The notes: generated by a model not told the origin, from the letters alone. Positions 8,624 through 18,248 are shown, counted from the stretch's first letter. The stretch: DNA of 64,000 bases from an uncultured Bacteroidales bacterium (GCA_902772585.1 CACYBB010000008.1:60677-124676), one strand, 5' to 3'. Translations and numbers: made by a program.

Positions 8624-10060
8624 TTACACTTTCGGCAGATGGAACTGGTTGTTTTGGTCGAAGACTTCCTTGACGGTGTTAACCTCCAGGAACTTGGTAG
8701 CACCACCTGCACCGATGTTTCCGCTGAGGTAAGCAATCTTGTCGTCAAGGGCTACATATCCCTTCTGGCGCAACATGCGAACTGCCGCCAGGAAGAGACG
8801 TTCCGAATCGATATGGTCTTTCTGATAAACAGGAATGACACCATACGAGAGGTTCAGCAGACGTTGTAACTTGTCCTTATAACAGATAGCCAATACTGGA
8901 TGTGGACCACGGAAGGCAGCCAGCGCACGAGCAGTAATACCCGTGGTAGAGTCAGTGATGATACCTTTGACACCCAACATCTCAGTAGCCTCAATGGCGG
9001 CATGTGCCATAAAGTCGCGTACATCGCAGTTGGCTGACAAGGGGGCAACCAGTGTATGCTGCATACGGTCCAGTTCTGCCTGTTCAGCAATAGAGGCCAT
9101 CGTCTGCACAGCCTCCACAGGATACTTACCACTGGCAGTCTCGCCAGAGAGCATCAAGGCGTCGGTGCTGGAATAGACAGCATTGGCAATATCGGTCACC
9201 TCTGCACGAGTAGGTCGCGGATTATGTATCATCGTGTGCAACATCTGAGTAGCCACAATGACAGGTTTCTTCTTCTCAATACACTTACGGATAATCTTGC
9301 GCTGGATACCAGGAATACGCTCAATAGGCACCTCGATACCCAAATCACCACGTGCAATCATGATACCATACGAGGCATCGATAATCTCATCGATATTGTC
9401 AACACCCTCCTGGTTCTCTATCTTGGAGATAATCTTGATATCGGAATTAAAGGCGTCAAGGATGGCCTGCACAGCACGAACATCAGCAGCAGAGCGCACA
9501 AAACTGTGGGCAATGAAATCGATATCCTGGTCAATAGCCAGCATGATGTTCTTACGGTCCTTGGCTGTCAAGGCTGGCAGGTCGATATGCCGACCAGGAA
9601 CATTCACACTCTTATGAGCACCCAGAACACCGTCGTTCTGCACCTGTGCAATGACTGCAGGACCATTGATACCAATGACCAGCATGTCGAGCGCACCATC
9701 GTCAAAGAGCACATGGTCACCCTCCTGGATATCTGCCGCAAAGTTTTCATACGAGAGATTGACAATGTCGTGCGTGGAGTCTATCTCCGGACGACCAAAC
9801 AGCTTCACCACATCGCCTGTCTTATACTCAATAGGTTCAGCGCAACCTGTCGTACGTACCTCCGGTCCTTTCGTGTCTATCAATATACCAATATGGCGAC
9901 TAACCTCGCGCACGTTCCTTATTATATTCTTTATCCCTTCCTCCGATGCATGAGCCGTATTCATTCTGACCACATTCATGCCAGCATTATACAGTTGGCG
10001 GATAAATTCCACGTCACAACGACGGTCACTGATCGAGGCAACAATCTTTGTTTGTTTCAT
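8624..10060 (-). CDS. pyk: Pyruvate kinase
   Basis: Transfers phosphate from phosphoenolpyruvate to ADP, the last ATP-yielding step of glycolysis. The 478-residue length is usual. Visible motifs are NVVRMNTAHA at the N terminus, DTKGPEVR, the active-site block KIENQEGVDNIDEI with MIARGDLGIEVP, and VATQMLHTM followed by RAEVTDIANAV and DALMLSGETA. The C-terminal allosteric domain is present. A minus-strand -7 element TAACTTTG (10085-10092) lies 25 bp upstream of the ATG. It is divergent from the HU operon. Confidence 0.95.
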   Translation of the reverse strand: MKQTKIVASISDRRCDVEFIRQLYNAGMNVVRMNTAHASEEGIKNIIRNVREVSRHIGILIDTKGPEVRTTGCAEPIEYKTGDVVKLFGRPEIDSTHDIVNLSYENFAADIQEGDHVLFDDGALDMLVIGINGPAVIAQVQNDGVLGAHKSVNVPGRHIDLPALTAKDRKNIMLAIDQDIDFIAHSFVRSAADVRAVQAILDAFNSDIKIISKIENQEGVDNIDEIIDASYGIMIARGDLGIEVPIERIPGIQRKIIRKCIEKKKPVIVATQMLHTMIHNPRPTRAEVTDIANAVYSSTDALMLSGETASGKYPVEAVQTMASIAEQAELDRMQHTLVAPLSANCDVRDFMAHAAIEATEMLGVKGIITDSTTGITARALAAFRGPHPVLAICYKDKLQRLLNLSYGVIPVYQKDHIDSERLFLAAVRMLRQKGYVALDDKIAYLSGNIGAGGATKFLEVNTVKEVFDQNNQFHLPKV

Positions 10061-10153
10061 AGTAACTTTCTCTTAAATTTTGTGCAAAGTTACGAAAAAT
10101 AAATGGCATTAAAACGGAAAAAATAAGATTTTTGAAAAAAAGTTAGCTGAAAA

Positions 10154-10185
10154 TTTCCATATTCCGCTGAAAAACAGTAACTTTG
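10154..10185 (+). promoter_or_regulatory. Promoter of the HU-rng operon
   Basis: TTTC (10154-10157), 20 bp spacer, TAACTTTG (10178-10185). It lies 35 bp upstream of the HU ATG, back to back with the pyk promoter. Confidence 0.55.
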
Positions 10186-10220
10186 CAGTCCGAAAATTAA
10201 ACACATAAGTAAATACAGAG

Positions 10221-10496
10221 ATGACAAAAGCAGATATCATCAACAAAATCGCCGAAGATACCGGTCTTCCCAAGAAGGATGTTGCCGCTACAGTAGAGGC
10301 TTTTATGGAAGAGATTCGTGACTGCATGGCCGTACGCAAGGAGAATGTTTATCTGCGTGGCTTTGGCACGTTCACAGTGAAGCACCGTGCAAAGAAGACC
10401 GCACGTAATATTTCGAAGAACACAACACTGGTTATCGACGCTCACGACATTCCCGCTTTCAAGCCTGCCAAGAGTTTCGTTGCTAAGATGCAATAA
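10221..10496 (+). CDS. HU-family nucleoid DNA-binding protein
   Basis: Small basic protein that bends DNA as a dimer. The 91 residues cover a full HU fold. The N-terminal helices begin TKADIINKIAEDTGL, and the beta arm region carries VYLRGFGTFTVKHRAKKTARN. It is first in the conserved HU, COX24-like peptide, RNase G order. This is one of four HU-type genes in the window and the most canonical. Confidence 0.93.
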   Translation: MTKADIINKIAEDTGLPKKDVAATVEAFMEEIRDCMAVRKENVYLRGFGTFTVKHRAKKTARNISKNTTLVIDAHDIPAFKPAKSFVAKMQ

Positions 10497-10529
10497 TTCA
10501 ACATTTAAATATTTAAATAATTTAGTATT

Positions 10530-10619
10530 ATGCCAAACGGAAAAAAGAAGAAGGGCCACAAGATGGCTACTCACAAGCGTAAGAAGAGACTGCGCAAGAA
10601 TCGTCATAAGAGCAAGTAA
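10530..10619 (+). CDS. AURKAIP1/COX24-domain small ribosomal peptide
   Basis: A 29-residue, extremely basic peptide (about half Lys/Arg) starting MPNGKKKKGHKMATHKRKKR and ending HKSK. Peptides of this form are widespread in Bacteroidota and belong to the AURKAIP1/COX24 family, related to the small-subunit ribosomal protein mS38 of mitochondria. It lies 33 bp after HU and 61 bp before rng, the usual order. The role in the ribosome is family knowledge, not visible here. Confidence 0.8.
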   Translation: MPNGKKKKGHKMATHKRKKRLRKNRHKSK

Positions 10620-10680
10620 GCTCTGACGGAAAGTTTGACGGCACGCTCCTTTCCTGTAAAAAACGCCAAACAACAAGAGA

Positions 10681-12258
10681 ATGACAAGTGAAGTTATTAT
10701 CGATGTTCAGCCGAAAGAGATTTCTATCGCCCTGCTCGAAGACAAGAATCTGGTAGAATACCAGAGCGAGAAGCGAGAAGAGGCGAGTTATTCCGTCGGC
10801 AACATCTATCTGGGCAAAGTGCGCAAGCTCATGCCTGGACTCAACGCCTGCTTCGTAGATGTAGGCTCTGAGCGCGATGCTTTCTTGCACTATCTTGACC
10901 TTGGCACTCAATACAGCTCTTACGAGAAATACCTTAAACAGGTACAAAGCGACAAGAAGAAACTTTATCCCATCCAGAAAGCCACACGTCTGCCAGACCT
11001 TCCCAAGGAAGGCAGCATCACCATGCTGAAACAGGGTCAGGAGATATTGGTGCAAGTTGTGAAGGAACCCATCAACACAAAGGGTCCGCGCCTCTCCTGT
11101 GACATCAGTTTTGCAGGACGCTATATGGTTTTGATTCCTTTCGGCGATAAAGTATCGGTTTCGTCAAAAATCAAGAAAAGCGAGGAGAGAGCACGTCTGA
11201 AACAACTCGTTCAGAGCATCCGCCCCAAGAACTTCGGCGTTATTGTACGTACGTCAGCCGAAGGCAAGCGCGTAGCAGAGCTTGACAGTGAGTTGAAGAC
11301 ACTGCTGAAACGCTGGGAAGAGATGATTACGAAGGCACAGAAAGCCACGAAGACTCCCCAGTTGTGCTTCGAGGAGACAGGTCGTGCCGTAGCATTGCTA
11401 CGCGACCTCTTTGACCCCACCTATGACGGCATCTACGTGAACGATGCCGACATCATGGAACAAGTAAAGGACTACGTCTCACTGATAGCCCCCGACAAGA
11501 AAGACATCGTGAAGCTTTATACTGGCACGGTGCCCATCTTCGACAATTTCAACGTCACCAAGCAGATTAAGTCCAGCTTTGGCAAGACGGTGAACTACAA
11601 ACGCGGAGCCTATCTCATTATTCAGTCCACAGAAGCCATGCACGTGGTAGATGTCAACTCAGGCAATCGCACTCGCTCAGAAAACGGTCAGGAGCAGAAT
11701 GCGCTGGAGGTAAACCTCGGTGCTGCCGACGAGCTGGCACGCCAGCTGCGACTAAGAGATATGGGCGGCATCATCGTGGTAGACTTCATCGACATGAATC
11801 TCGCAGAAGACCGACAGTTGCTCTATGAGCGCATGTGTAAGAACATGCAGAAAGACAGAGCGCGCCACAACATCCTACCACTCTCAAAGTTCGGACTGAT
11901 GCAAATCACACGTCAGCGTGTGCGTCCGGCAATGGATGTCAATGTAGAGGAAACCTGCCCTACCTGCTTTGGTAAGGGAAAAATCAAGTCGTCCATCCTG
12001 TTTACGGATCAGTTAGAGAGCAAGATTGATCGCCTGGTCAACAAGATCGGTATTAAGAAATTCAGTCTGCACGTACACCCTTACGTTGCCGCCTACATCA
12101 ATCAAGGCCTCTGGTCGCTCAAGCGCCAATGGCAGATGAAGTATGGTCTGGGCATTCGTATCGTACCTTCGCAGAAACTGGCATTCCTCCAGTATGAGTT
12201 CTACGACACAGAACGCCAGTTCATCGACATGCAGGAAGACATCGAGACCAATTCGTAG
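10681..12258 (+). CDS. rng: Ribonuclease E/G family endoribonuclease
   Basis: Cleaves single-stranded RNA in rRNA maturation and mRNA turnover. The 525-residue length is that of RNase G, without the long RNase E scaffold. An S1 domain (about residues 37-130) has an insertion carrying YEKYLKQVQSDKK. The catalytic domain includes the metal-binding aspartates in GGIIVVDFIDM (about residue 362), and the zinc-link is CPTCFGKGK. A strong terminator follows at 12287. Confidence 0.92.
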   Translation: MTSEVIIDVQPKEISIALLEDKNLVEYQSEKREEASYSVGNIYLGKVRKLMPGLNACFVDVGSERDAFLHYLDLGTQYSSYEKYLKQVQSDKKKLYPIQKATRLPDLPKEGSITMLKQGQEILVQVVKEPINTKGPRLSCDISFAGRYMVLIPFGDKVSVSSKIKKSEERARLKQLVQSIRPKNFGVIVRTSAEGKRVAELDSELKTLLKRWEEMITKAQKATKTPQLCFEETGRAVALLRDLFDPTYDGIYVNDADIMEQVKDYVSLIAPDKKDIVKLYTGTVPIFDNFNVTKQIKSSFGKTVNYKRGAYLIIQSTEAMHVVDVNSGNRTRSENGQEQNALEVNLGAADELARQLRLRDMGGIIVVDFIDMNLAEDRQLLYERMCKNMQKDRARHNILPLSKFGLMQITRQRVRPAMDVNVEETCPTCFGKGKIKSSILFTDQLESKIDRLVNKIGIKKFSLHVHPYVAAYINQGLWSLKRQWQMKYGLGIRIVPSQKLAFLQYEFYDTERQFIDMQEDIETNS

Positions 12259-12286
12259 GGACTTTACCCTATCCAACTAAAGAAAA

Positions 12287-12325
12287 AATCTCCGAATCAC
12301 TTGTTGGTTCGGAGATTTCTTGTTA
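12287..12325 (+). terminator. Terminator after rng, overlapping the next promoter
   Basis: Stem AATCTCCGAA (12287-12296) with TTCGGAGATT (12308-12317), followed by TCTTGTT. The -7 element TATCTTTG (12324-12331) of the glycosyltransferase gene starts directly after it. Confidence 0.75.
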
Positions 12326-12356
12326 TCTTTGCAAAAGAATCAAAGACAATCCATTC

Positions 12357-13541
12357 ATGACAACACTGAAGATACTCTTCTGGATATGCCTGGCCATCTG
12401 CGTATACACCTACGTAGGCTATGGTTTGCTGCTCTATTTACTGGTATTACTGAAACGATTGGTCAAAGGCAAGCCTCAACAGATGGCGTTGCCAACAGAC
12501 GACCAATTGCCTGATGTCTCCTTTATGGTTTGCGCCTACAACGAACAGGATGTCGTAGAGATGAAGATGCAGAACATCCATGAGTTGGACTACCCTAAAG
12601 ATAAGCTCCATGTGGTATGGGTCACTGATGGTTCGTCTGACAACACCAATGAATACCTGAAAGCATACCCAGAGGTGGAAGTCATCTATTCTCCTGAACG
12701 ACGTGGCAAGACTGCAGCCTTGAACCACGGACTGTCGATGGTGAAGAGCGACATCACGGTGATGACAGATGCCAACACAATGGTCAATCGTGAGGCCATC
12801 CGCGAAATTGTCCGTTGCATGCAAGACCCGAAGGTGGCTTGCGTGGCTGGCGAGAAGCGCGTATTATCACGTACCGAAGGAGAGATTGCTGCTGAGGGTG
12901 AAGGTCTCTACTGGAAATATGAGAGCACGCTGAAACGTCTCGACAGTGAACTGTATTCCGCTATGGGTGCTGCTGGAGAACTTAACGCCATCCGCACAAA
13001 TCTATATGAGCCTATGCCGGAGACTGCCCTACTCGACGATTTCGTGATGTCTATGAGAATGGTTGAGCAAGGATACAAAATAGCCTATACGTCAGATGCT
13101 TACGCTATGGAGTACGGCTCCGCAAATCTGGAAGAAGAGTCGAAGCGCAAACGTCGCATCGCTGCTGGTGGACTACAGAGTTCCTGGTGGTTGCGCAGCA
13201 TGATGAACCCCTTCAAGAACTTCATGGTGGCATTCCAGTTTGTCTCCCATCGCGTCCTCAGATGGAGCATCACGCCCATTGCCCTGATGGCTCTCATTCC
13301 ACTCAATGTGGCGCTGGTGATGATGAAAGCCGGAACAGTCTACACCATCATCTGGATACTGCAGATTTTGTTCTATCTGTGTGCATTCTGTGGCTATCTG
13401 TTGGAGCAGCGAGGCCGGAAAAACAAGTTGCTCTATGTGCCCTACTATTTCCTCTTTATGAACATAAACGTCTTCCGTGGCATGCGCTATCTGAAGACCC
13501 ACCAAGGGGGTGGAGCATGGGAGAAAGCAAAAAGAGGATAA
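12357..13541 (+). CDS. Membrane glycosyltransferase family 2
   Basis: Processive-type GT2 enzyme, probably making or extending an extracellular polysaccharide at the inner membrane. The 394 residues have one N-terminal transmembrane helix (about 5-30), a GT-A domain with VTDGSSDNTNE, the DxD-type TDANTMV (about residue 137) and an acceptor-site LDDFVMS. A RRIAAGGLQS segment takes the place of QxxRW. Two to three C-terminal helices lie at about 300-365. The donor sugar cannot be read from sequence. It stands alone with its own promoter; the next gene is a histidine kinase. Confidence 0.85.
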   Translation: MTTLKILFWICLAICVYTYVGYGLLLYLLVLLKRLVKGKPQQMALPTDDQLPDVSFMVCAYNEQDVVEMKMQNIHELDYPKDKLHVVWVTDGSSDNTNEYLKAYPEVEVIYSPERRGKTAALNHGLSMVKSDITVMTDANTMVNREAIREIVRCMQDPKVACVAGEKRVLSRTEGEIAAEGEGLYWKYESTLKRLDSELYSAMGAAGELNAIRTNLYEPMPETALLDDFVMSMRMVEQGYKIAYTSDAYAMEYGSANLEEESKRKRRIAAGGLQSSWWLRSMMNPFKNFMVAFQFVSHRVLRWSITPIALMALIPLNVALVMMKAGTVYTIIWILQILFYLCAFCGYLLEQRGRKNKLLYVPYYFLFMNINVFRGMRYLKTHQGGGAWEKAKRG

Positions 13542-13615
13542 AAAATTGTGAAAAAATGATGGTAGTTTAAAGTTTTTGTAGTACCTTTGCAAGGAATAAT
13601 ACGAATTCGTAAAAG

Positions 13616-14866
13616 ATGAACCAGGATGAAAAAGAACTGTTTCTGCAAAAGATAGCAGAAGCAAATGCAAAATTACAGGCCACTCAGCAGGAGTTGGACG
13701 CTGCCAATAAAAGGCTTAACGAATACGAAGAGATGGCTAAGAAAGCGGAACAGGCAAGCCGCATGAAGTCGCTCTTCCTGGCTAATATGAGCCATGAAAT
13801 CCGCACGCCCCTCAACGCTATCGAAGGTTTTGCTCGCGTGATGGCAGAGACAGACTCTGCCGAGGATCGCATGAAGTACATGGAGATTATTGAGAGCAAT
13901 AATGGCCGTGTACTGGCACTGATTAACGAGATTCTCGACCTGTCTCGTGTAGAAGCTGGCGAGATTACGATTAACAAGAGCATGACTGACCTCAGTGAGC
14001 TCTGCAAGAATATCCAACTCATCTTCAAATTCCGCTGTTCGGAGAATGTGCGTCTGACATGGTCAAATCCTACCATGAACGTCACGCTCAATACCGACTC
14101 TAATCGTCTTACACAGATATTCTCCAACCTGATTAGCAATGCTTTGAAGCATACCTCTCAGGGAACCATCACTTATGGCTATCGTCTCATCAACGACGGT
14201 CAGGAGGTTGAGTTCTTCGTAAGCGACACAGGAACAGGTATTGCCAAAGAAGACCTGGATCATATCTTCACCACCTACATGTCTCGCGATGCAGAAAAAC
14301 AGAACGGTTATGGACTGGGACTGGCCCTCTGTAAGATTATCGTCGAGAAGATGGGTGGAAGCATCAACGTCACCTCTAAGGTTGGCCAGGGCTCGACCTT
14401 CACCTTCGTATTGCCTTTCGAGGGAACGATTGGCGGCATGCGCAAGAACAGCCGTACCACCACGAACTCACGTACCATCCGCGTCAATACCAAGACCGAC
14501 GTCAAGAACGCTCCACTCATTCTGGTTGCCGAAGACGAGGACAGCAACTACGAACTGGTAAAGATTGTATTGTCGAAGCGCTATCGTCTGGTACGTGCCG
14601 TCAATGGCATCGAAGCAGTCACCTTCTGTGAGGATGACCGTCCTGATATGATTCTGATGGATATCCGCATGCCGGACATGAATGGTCTCGATGCTACCCG
14701 CATCATCAAGGAGGTCAACCACGACATCCCCATCGTTGCCCTCAGCGCCTATGCCTTCGATGAGAACATCCGCGAGGCCAAGGCTGCAGGCTGTGACGAG
14801 TTTATGGCTAAGCCATTCCGCGTGGAAGACCTGTTGGATGTTGTACAGAAATACGTAAAGGATTAA
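13616..14866 (+). CDS. Cytoplasmic hybrid histidine kinase with receiver domain
   Basis: 416 residues: an N-terminal coiled coil (about 1-50) with no sensor or membrane segment, a HisKA domain with His60 in NMSHEIRTPLN, and a HATPase with the N box NLISNALKHT, DTGTGIA and GYGLGLALCK. The C-terminal receiver begins at LVAEDEDSN, with phospho-acceptor Asp349 in LMDIRMPDMNG and KPF at the end. It should phosphorylate its own receiver. No output domain is fused and none is adjacent. A -7 element TACCTTTG lies at 13582-13589. Confidence 0.9.
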   Translation: MNQDEKELFLQKIAEANAKLQATQQELDAANKRLNEYEEMAKKAEQASRMKSLFLANMSHEIRTPLNAIEGFARVMAETDSAEDRMKYMEIIESNNGRVLALINEILDLSRVEAGEITINKSMTDLSELCKNIQLIFKFRCSENVRLTWSNPTMNVTLNTDSNRLTQIFSNLISNALKHTSQGTITYGYRLINDGQEVEFFVSDTGTGIAKEDLDHIFTTYMSRDAEKQNGYGLGLALCKIIVEKMGGSINVTSKVGQGSTFTFVLPFEGTIGGMRKNSRTTTNSRTIRVNTKTDVKNAPLILVAEDEDSNYELVKIVLSKRYRLVRAVNGIEAVTFCEDDRPDMILMDIRMPDMNGLDATRIIKEVNHDIPIVALSAYAFDENIREAKAAGCDEFMAKPFRVEDLLDVVQKYVKD

Positions 14867-14885
14867 CCTGCCCTCACATTACCTT

Positions 14886-15947
14886 ATGGGAAAATTAGCT
14901 GTTTATAAGTATGCTGCCGCCATGTTTCTGGTTTTCCAGATTGTGCTAAGCATCTTTACCCTTGTAGGCCTTTTTGGTGGTAACGTAACGCCCGTAGGCA
15001 ATACTGCACGAGCCATGTGCGTATATATCCTGCCGATACTCATCATAGCCAATGCCATCATGATTATCTATTGGATTATCCGTCGCAAATGGTTGTTCCT
15101 GGCAATTCCCATCATCACCATCGCCTGCTGTATTCCCTATATCGGAACTTATTATCAGTTCAGTCTGGACGATCCACAGCAGAACATGCAGAGTGGCCTG
15201 AAGATTGCCTCTTACAACGTGGCCATGTTTGGACGTGAGACCTCTGGTTTCATGGCTCAGGACATTCTTGCTGAGATGCGTCGTCAGAAGGTCGATGTGC
15301 TCTGCATTCAGGAGTATAATGAAATCAGTGGTGACAAGAAGAATTCTGAGAGCTACAAGGATTATTTCCCCTATATGCAGGTTGGTCGCAGCGATATGGT
15401 TATCTACAGTCGCTACCCCATCACTGCCAATAAGACCATCCTCTTTGAGGATACTAACAATAGCGCCATGTGGGTAGATATTGACGTCAAGGGTACTGAG
15501 TTCCGCATCTTCAACGTCCACTTGGAGACCACAGGCATCAACCGCACCCTCCATAAGGCTGGCAAAATGATGGCACAAGGTGGTCAGGTGGACAATAATC
15601 GTCTCATTAACGCCATCGTGGGCAACTATATGTGGGGCATGATGTTCCGTTCAGGACAGGCTATCACCATTGCCAACGAGAAGCGCGAATCAGAAAAGCC
15701 CGTCATCCTTTGTGGTGACTTCAACGATGTGCCCTACTCCTTCGTATATAATACGGTAAAGGGCGATATGGTTGACGGCTTCAAGGAGTGTGGCGCTGGT
15801 TGGATGTACACCTATCGTGGCATGAAGAACAAGCCCGTACGCATTGACTACATCTTCCACGACGAGAGCATCAAGGGCATCTCCTACTACAAGACGGATT
15901 TGACCTACTCAGACCACTTCCCCGTATTCATGAAGGTAGCTTTATAA
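14886..15947 (+). CDS. Membrane-anchored endonuclease/exonuclease/phosphatase family protein
   Basis: 353 residues: three N-terminal transmembrane helices (about 5-30, 40-62, 68-88), then an EEP catalytic domain outside the membrane. Catalytic motifs are IASYNVAMFG, the metal ligand Glu in CIQEYNE, CGDFNDVPYS and the terminal YSDHFPVF with the catalytic Asp-His. The family includes nucleases and lipid or inositol phosphatases, so the substrate is open. It starts 20 bp after the hybrid kinase gene and is probably co-transcribed. A strong terminator follows. Confidence 0.88.
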   Translation: MGKLAVYKYAAAMFLVFQIVLSIFTLVGLFGGNVTPVGNTARAMCVYILPILIIANAIMIIYWIIRRKWLFLAIPIITIACCIPYIGTYYQFSLDDPQQNMQSGLKIASYNVAMFGRETSGFMAQDILAEMRRQKVDVLCIQEYNEISGDKKNSESYKDYFPYMQVGRSDMVIYSRYPITANKTILFEDTNNSAMWVDIDVKGTEFRIFNVHLETTGINRTLHKAGKMMAQGGQVDNNRLINAIVGNYMWGMMFRSGQAITIANEKRESEKPVILCGDFNDVPYSFVYNTVKGDMVDGFKECGAGWMYTYRGMKNKPVRIDYIFHDESIKGISYYKTDLTYSDHFPVFMKVAL

Positions 15948-15960
15948 AAAGACAACAAGA

Positions 15961-15992
15961 AACCCTCGCAACTGCGAGGGTTCTTTGTTTTT
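15961..15992 (+). terminator. Terminator after the EEP gene
   Basis: Ten-bp stem AACCCTCGCA/TGCGAGGGTT (15961-15970, 15973-15982), then TCTTTGTTTTT. It is preceded by AAGACAACAAGAAA, a 14-mer that also precedes the terminator at 19445. Confidence 0.85.
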
Positions 15993-15996
15993 ATTG

Positions 15997-16046
15997 GACA
16001 ATCTTGAAGCGCACTCTGCCAATCAGACAATCTTGAAACGCACTCT
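15997..16046. repeat. Tandem 21-bp duplication at the 3' end of the AlaX-like gene
   Basis: GACAATCTTGAAGCGCACTCT (15997-16017) recurs with one mismatch at 16026-16046. The second copy encodes the last residues of the editing-protein gene and the first lies just past its stop, so this is a partial 3' duplication. Confidence 0.8.
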
Positions 16047-16487
16047 AAACGAGTGCTCATGCTCGTCCCAGTTGGTTCCCAACATTTCGAACCGACCTAT
16101 CTGCGAGGTAGAGCGCACGTGTTTGCCAATACAAGGACAGACATCATAATCACCGATGCGCACCAGTCGGATGCTGTCGCTGACGTCACTGGGCAAGCGG
16201 TCAGCACGTATTCCCTCAGGCAACTCACTCAGAGACACCACTTCAAACGTGACGGGCAGGTCTTCCTCTATCAACCGCTGCATCTCGCGCTCAATATCTT
16301 TCTCTTCCTGGCGCGTGGGCTTGTGGTCTATGTGGAAACTCATCTTGCTCTTCTTGCGTTCGATATGTGCATTATACGAACGCTCGCAGCCAAACAAGCG
16401 TATCATCACCTGGTTCAGCAGATGTTCCGCCGTGTGTGCTGGTGGAAACTCCTCTTTGTTATGCTCGTTGAATTGATAGTCCTCCAT
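16023..16487 (-). CDS. AlaX-like trans-editing aminoacyl-tRNA hydrolase (tRNA_SAD domain)
   Basis: Free-standing editing domain of the alanyl/threonyl-tRNA synthetase type, expected to hydrolyse mischarged tRNA. The 154 residues carry both halves of the zinc site: HTAEHLLNQ (HxxxH, about residues 18-22) and CPCIGKHV (CxxxH, about residues 118-122). The tRNA specificity (Ala or Thr) is not visible. It lies downstream of the amylase gene on the same strand, across a tandem-repeat junction, and the amylase stop codon falls inside that repeat. Confidence 0.85.
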   Translation of the reverse strand: MEDYQFNEHNKEEFPPAHTAEHLLNQVMIRLFGCERSYNAHIERKKSKMSFHIDHKPTRQEEKDIEREMQRLIEEDLPVTFEVVSLSELPEGIRADRLPSDVSDSIRLVRIGDYDVCPCIGKHVRSTSQIGRFEMLGTNWDEHEHSFRVRFKIV

Positions 16488-16490
16488 CTC

Positions 16491-16568
16491 ATCTCTAACC
16501 TCTTACATCAGACCTCTTACTTCAGGCCTCTTACTTCTTACTTCTTACATCTTACTTCTTACATCTTA
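16491..16568 (-). repeat. Short tandem repeat at the amylase/AlaX junction
   Basis: About eight degenerate copies of AGAAGTAAG/AGATGTAAG (minus strand). The array encodes the last residues of the amylase (VRCKK), includes its stop codon and ends at the AlaX ATG. Confidence 0.8.
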
Positions 16569-18207
16569 CCTTCCACACTCTGCCACCGCGAGCACTGATG
16601 TTCATACGTACCGTACCATCGGGGCGCAGCATCATCGACTGCTTCTCTTTCGTCAGCAAGTCGGTAGCCATCACGGTACTCTCAGTCAGTTGCAAGTATT
16701 CAAAGGCATGAGCAGGCAGACAGACATCAACCTCTACATCGTGGTCTTCAAAGTTAACAACCACCAGCAACAGGTCGTTGCCAGCCTTGCGCAGGAATGC
16801 ATACTGTCGATGCAAATGTCCATTCACATACATCAGGTCAAAGAAGGCACCCTCGCTGACCGCCTTCTCCTTGCGGGCAATGAGCATGGTCTTCTTGTGG
16901 ATATCAAAGAGTTGTTGCTCTTCAGCAGTCAGTTTCTTGGCAGCAGCACGGCACAGGGTGTCCACGCTCCAGTAGTCGAAGATGGTGGTTCGTCCGTCGT
17001 TGCCACTGAAGCCCTCACGGTCCATGCCACGCTCACCATACTCCTCGCCGGCATACAGCATGAAGGGGTTCTGCTGCATCAGCACAGAGGCAATCATGGC
17101 AGGCACACCCTTGCGAGCATTAGCAGCAAAGAAGTCGCTGGCAATACGCTGTTCGTCGTGGTTCTCCAGGAAGTAGAGCATGTGCTCACGGATGTCGTCC
17201 GTCTGTTGCCAAGCGTTGCTGATAGCCGACGTTGGCGCATGGTGACAAATCACGCTACGCATGGTGTCATACATGCCCACCTTGTCGTACAACCAGTCGA
17301 AACCATTCAGCAGGTAACGGCGATAGTCGTAGGGGTTATACACCTCACCAATGAACTTGATGTCAGGGAACTCCTCGCGGACCGTCTTCGTGGCAAAACG
17401 CCAGAACTCAGCAGGCACCATCTCGGCCATATCGCAACGGAAGGCATCCACACCCTTGGAAGCCCAGAAGAGCAGAATCTCCGTCATCTTGTACCAAGTA
17501 TCAGGAATGGGGTCGAAGTAACCAATGCGACCTGCATAGTAGTCCACGCCGTAGTTCAGCTTGACTGTCTCGTACCAGTCCGTCTCCGAAGGCGTACAAT
17601 CGAAGTGGTCATTACCCGTAGCCTTCGCAGGTTCCTCAATATAGGGGTCCTTCTCGCCTTGATACAGATCGAAGTAAGGTGAAAAGCGCTCACCAGGACA
17701 ATAGTAGAAATTGTTCTGCGGATTGAAGCCCTGCTGAGGGTCATCATCAGCCCCAAGATCCACCACGCCCTTCGGTTTGCACACAGAGTGATACTGGCGA
17801 GCCACATGGTTAGGCACAAAGTCGATGACCATCTTCAGACCAGCAGCATGGGTGCGCTCCACCAACTGCTCAAACTCCTGCATGCGCTCTTTGACATTGA
17901 CTGCCAAGTCGGGGTCAACATCATAATAGTCGGTGATGGCGTATGGCGAACCAGCCTTACCCTTCACCACAGCAGGATGCTGACGGGGAATGCCATACTT
18001 GCTATAGTCTGTCTTCGTAGCATGACGGATGATGCCCGTATACCACACATGAGTGACACCCATTGCGGCAATGTCCTTCAGCACCTTAGGTGTAAAGTCA
18101 GCCAACTTGCCACAACCGTTTTCGGCAATCGTGCCGTCCACCTTGCGGGTAACGTTACGATTGCCGAACAAACGGGTAAATATTTGATAGATAATTACCT
18201 TCTCCAC
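16552..18207 (-). CDS. Alpha-amylase family glycoside hydrolase (GH13)
   Basis: Hydrolyses or rearranges alpha-glucans. The 551 residues have no signal peptide, so it is probably cytoplasmic. The four GH13 conserved regions are present: DFVPNHVAR (I), AFRCDMAEMV with the nucleophile Asp (II), FIGEVYN with the acid/base Glu (III) and LENHDEQR (IV). A C-terminal beta domain follows. The start MEKVIIYQIF is typical of intracellular Bacteroidales GH13 enzymes. It follows fabD, with a tandem repeat in the junction. Confidence 0.9.
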   Translation of the reverse strand: MEKVIIYQIFTRLFGNRNVTRKVDGTIAENGCGKLADFTPKVLKDIAAMGVTHVWYTGIIRHATKTDYSKYGIPRQHPAVVKGKAGSPYAITDYYDVDPDLAVNVKERMQEFEQLVERTHAAGLKMVIDFVPNHVARQYHSVCKPKGVVDLGADDDPQQGFNPQNNFYYCPGERFSPYFDLYQGEKDPYIEEPAKATGNDHFDCTPSETDWYETVKLNYGVDYYAGRIGYFDPIPDTWYKMTEILLFWASKGVDAFRCDMAEMVPAEFWRFATKTVREEFPDIKFIGEVYNPYDYRRYLLNGFDWLYDKVGMYDTMRSVICHHAPTSAISNAWQQTDDIREHMLYFLENHDEQRIASDFFAANARKGVPAMIASVLMQQNPFMLYAGEEYGERGMDREGFSGNDGRTTIFDYWSVDTLCRAAAKKLTAEEQQLFDIHKKTMLIARKEKAVSEGAFFDLMYVNGHLHRQYAFLRKAGNDLLLVVVNFEDHDVEVDVCLPAHAFEYLQLTESTVMATDLLTKEKQSMMLRPDGTVRMNISARGGRVWKVRCKK

Positions 18208-18248
18208 GTTAATTTGTTATTAGTTATTGGTTATTGTTTACTGTTTAC
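18208..18248 (-). repeat. Short tandem repeat between fabD and the amylase gene
   Basis: Degenerate copies of CAATAAC/AGTAAAC (minus strand) fill the junction and extend into the last fabD codons. Confidence 0.65.
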
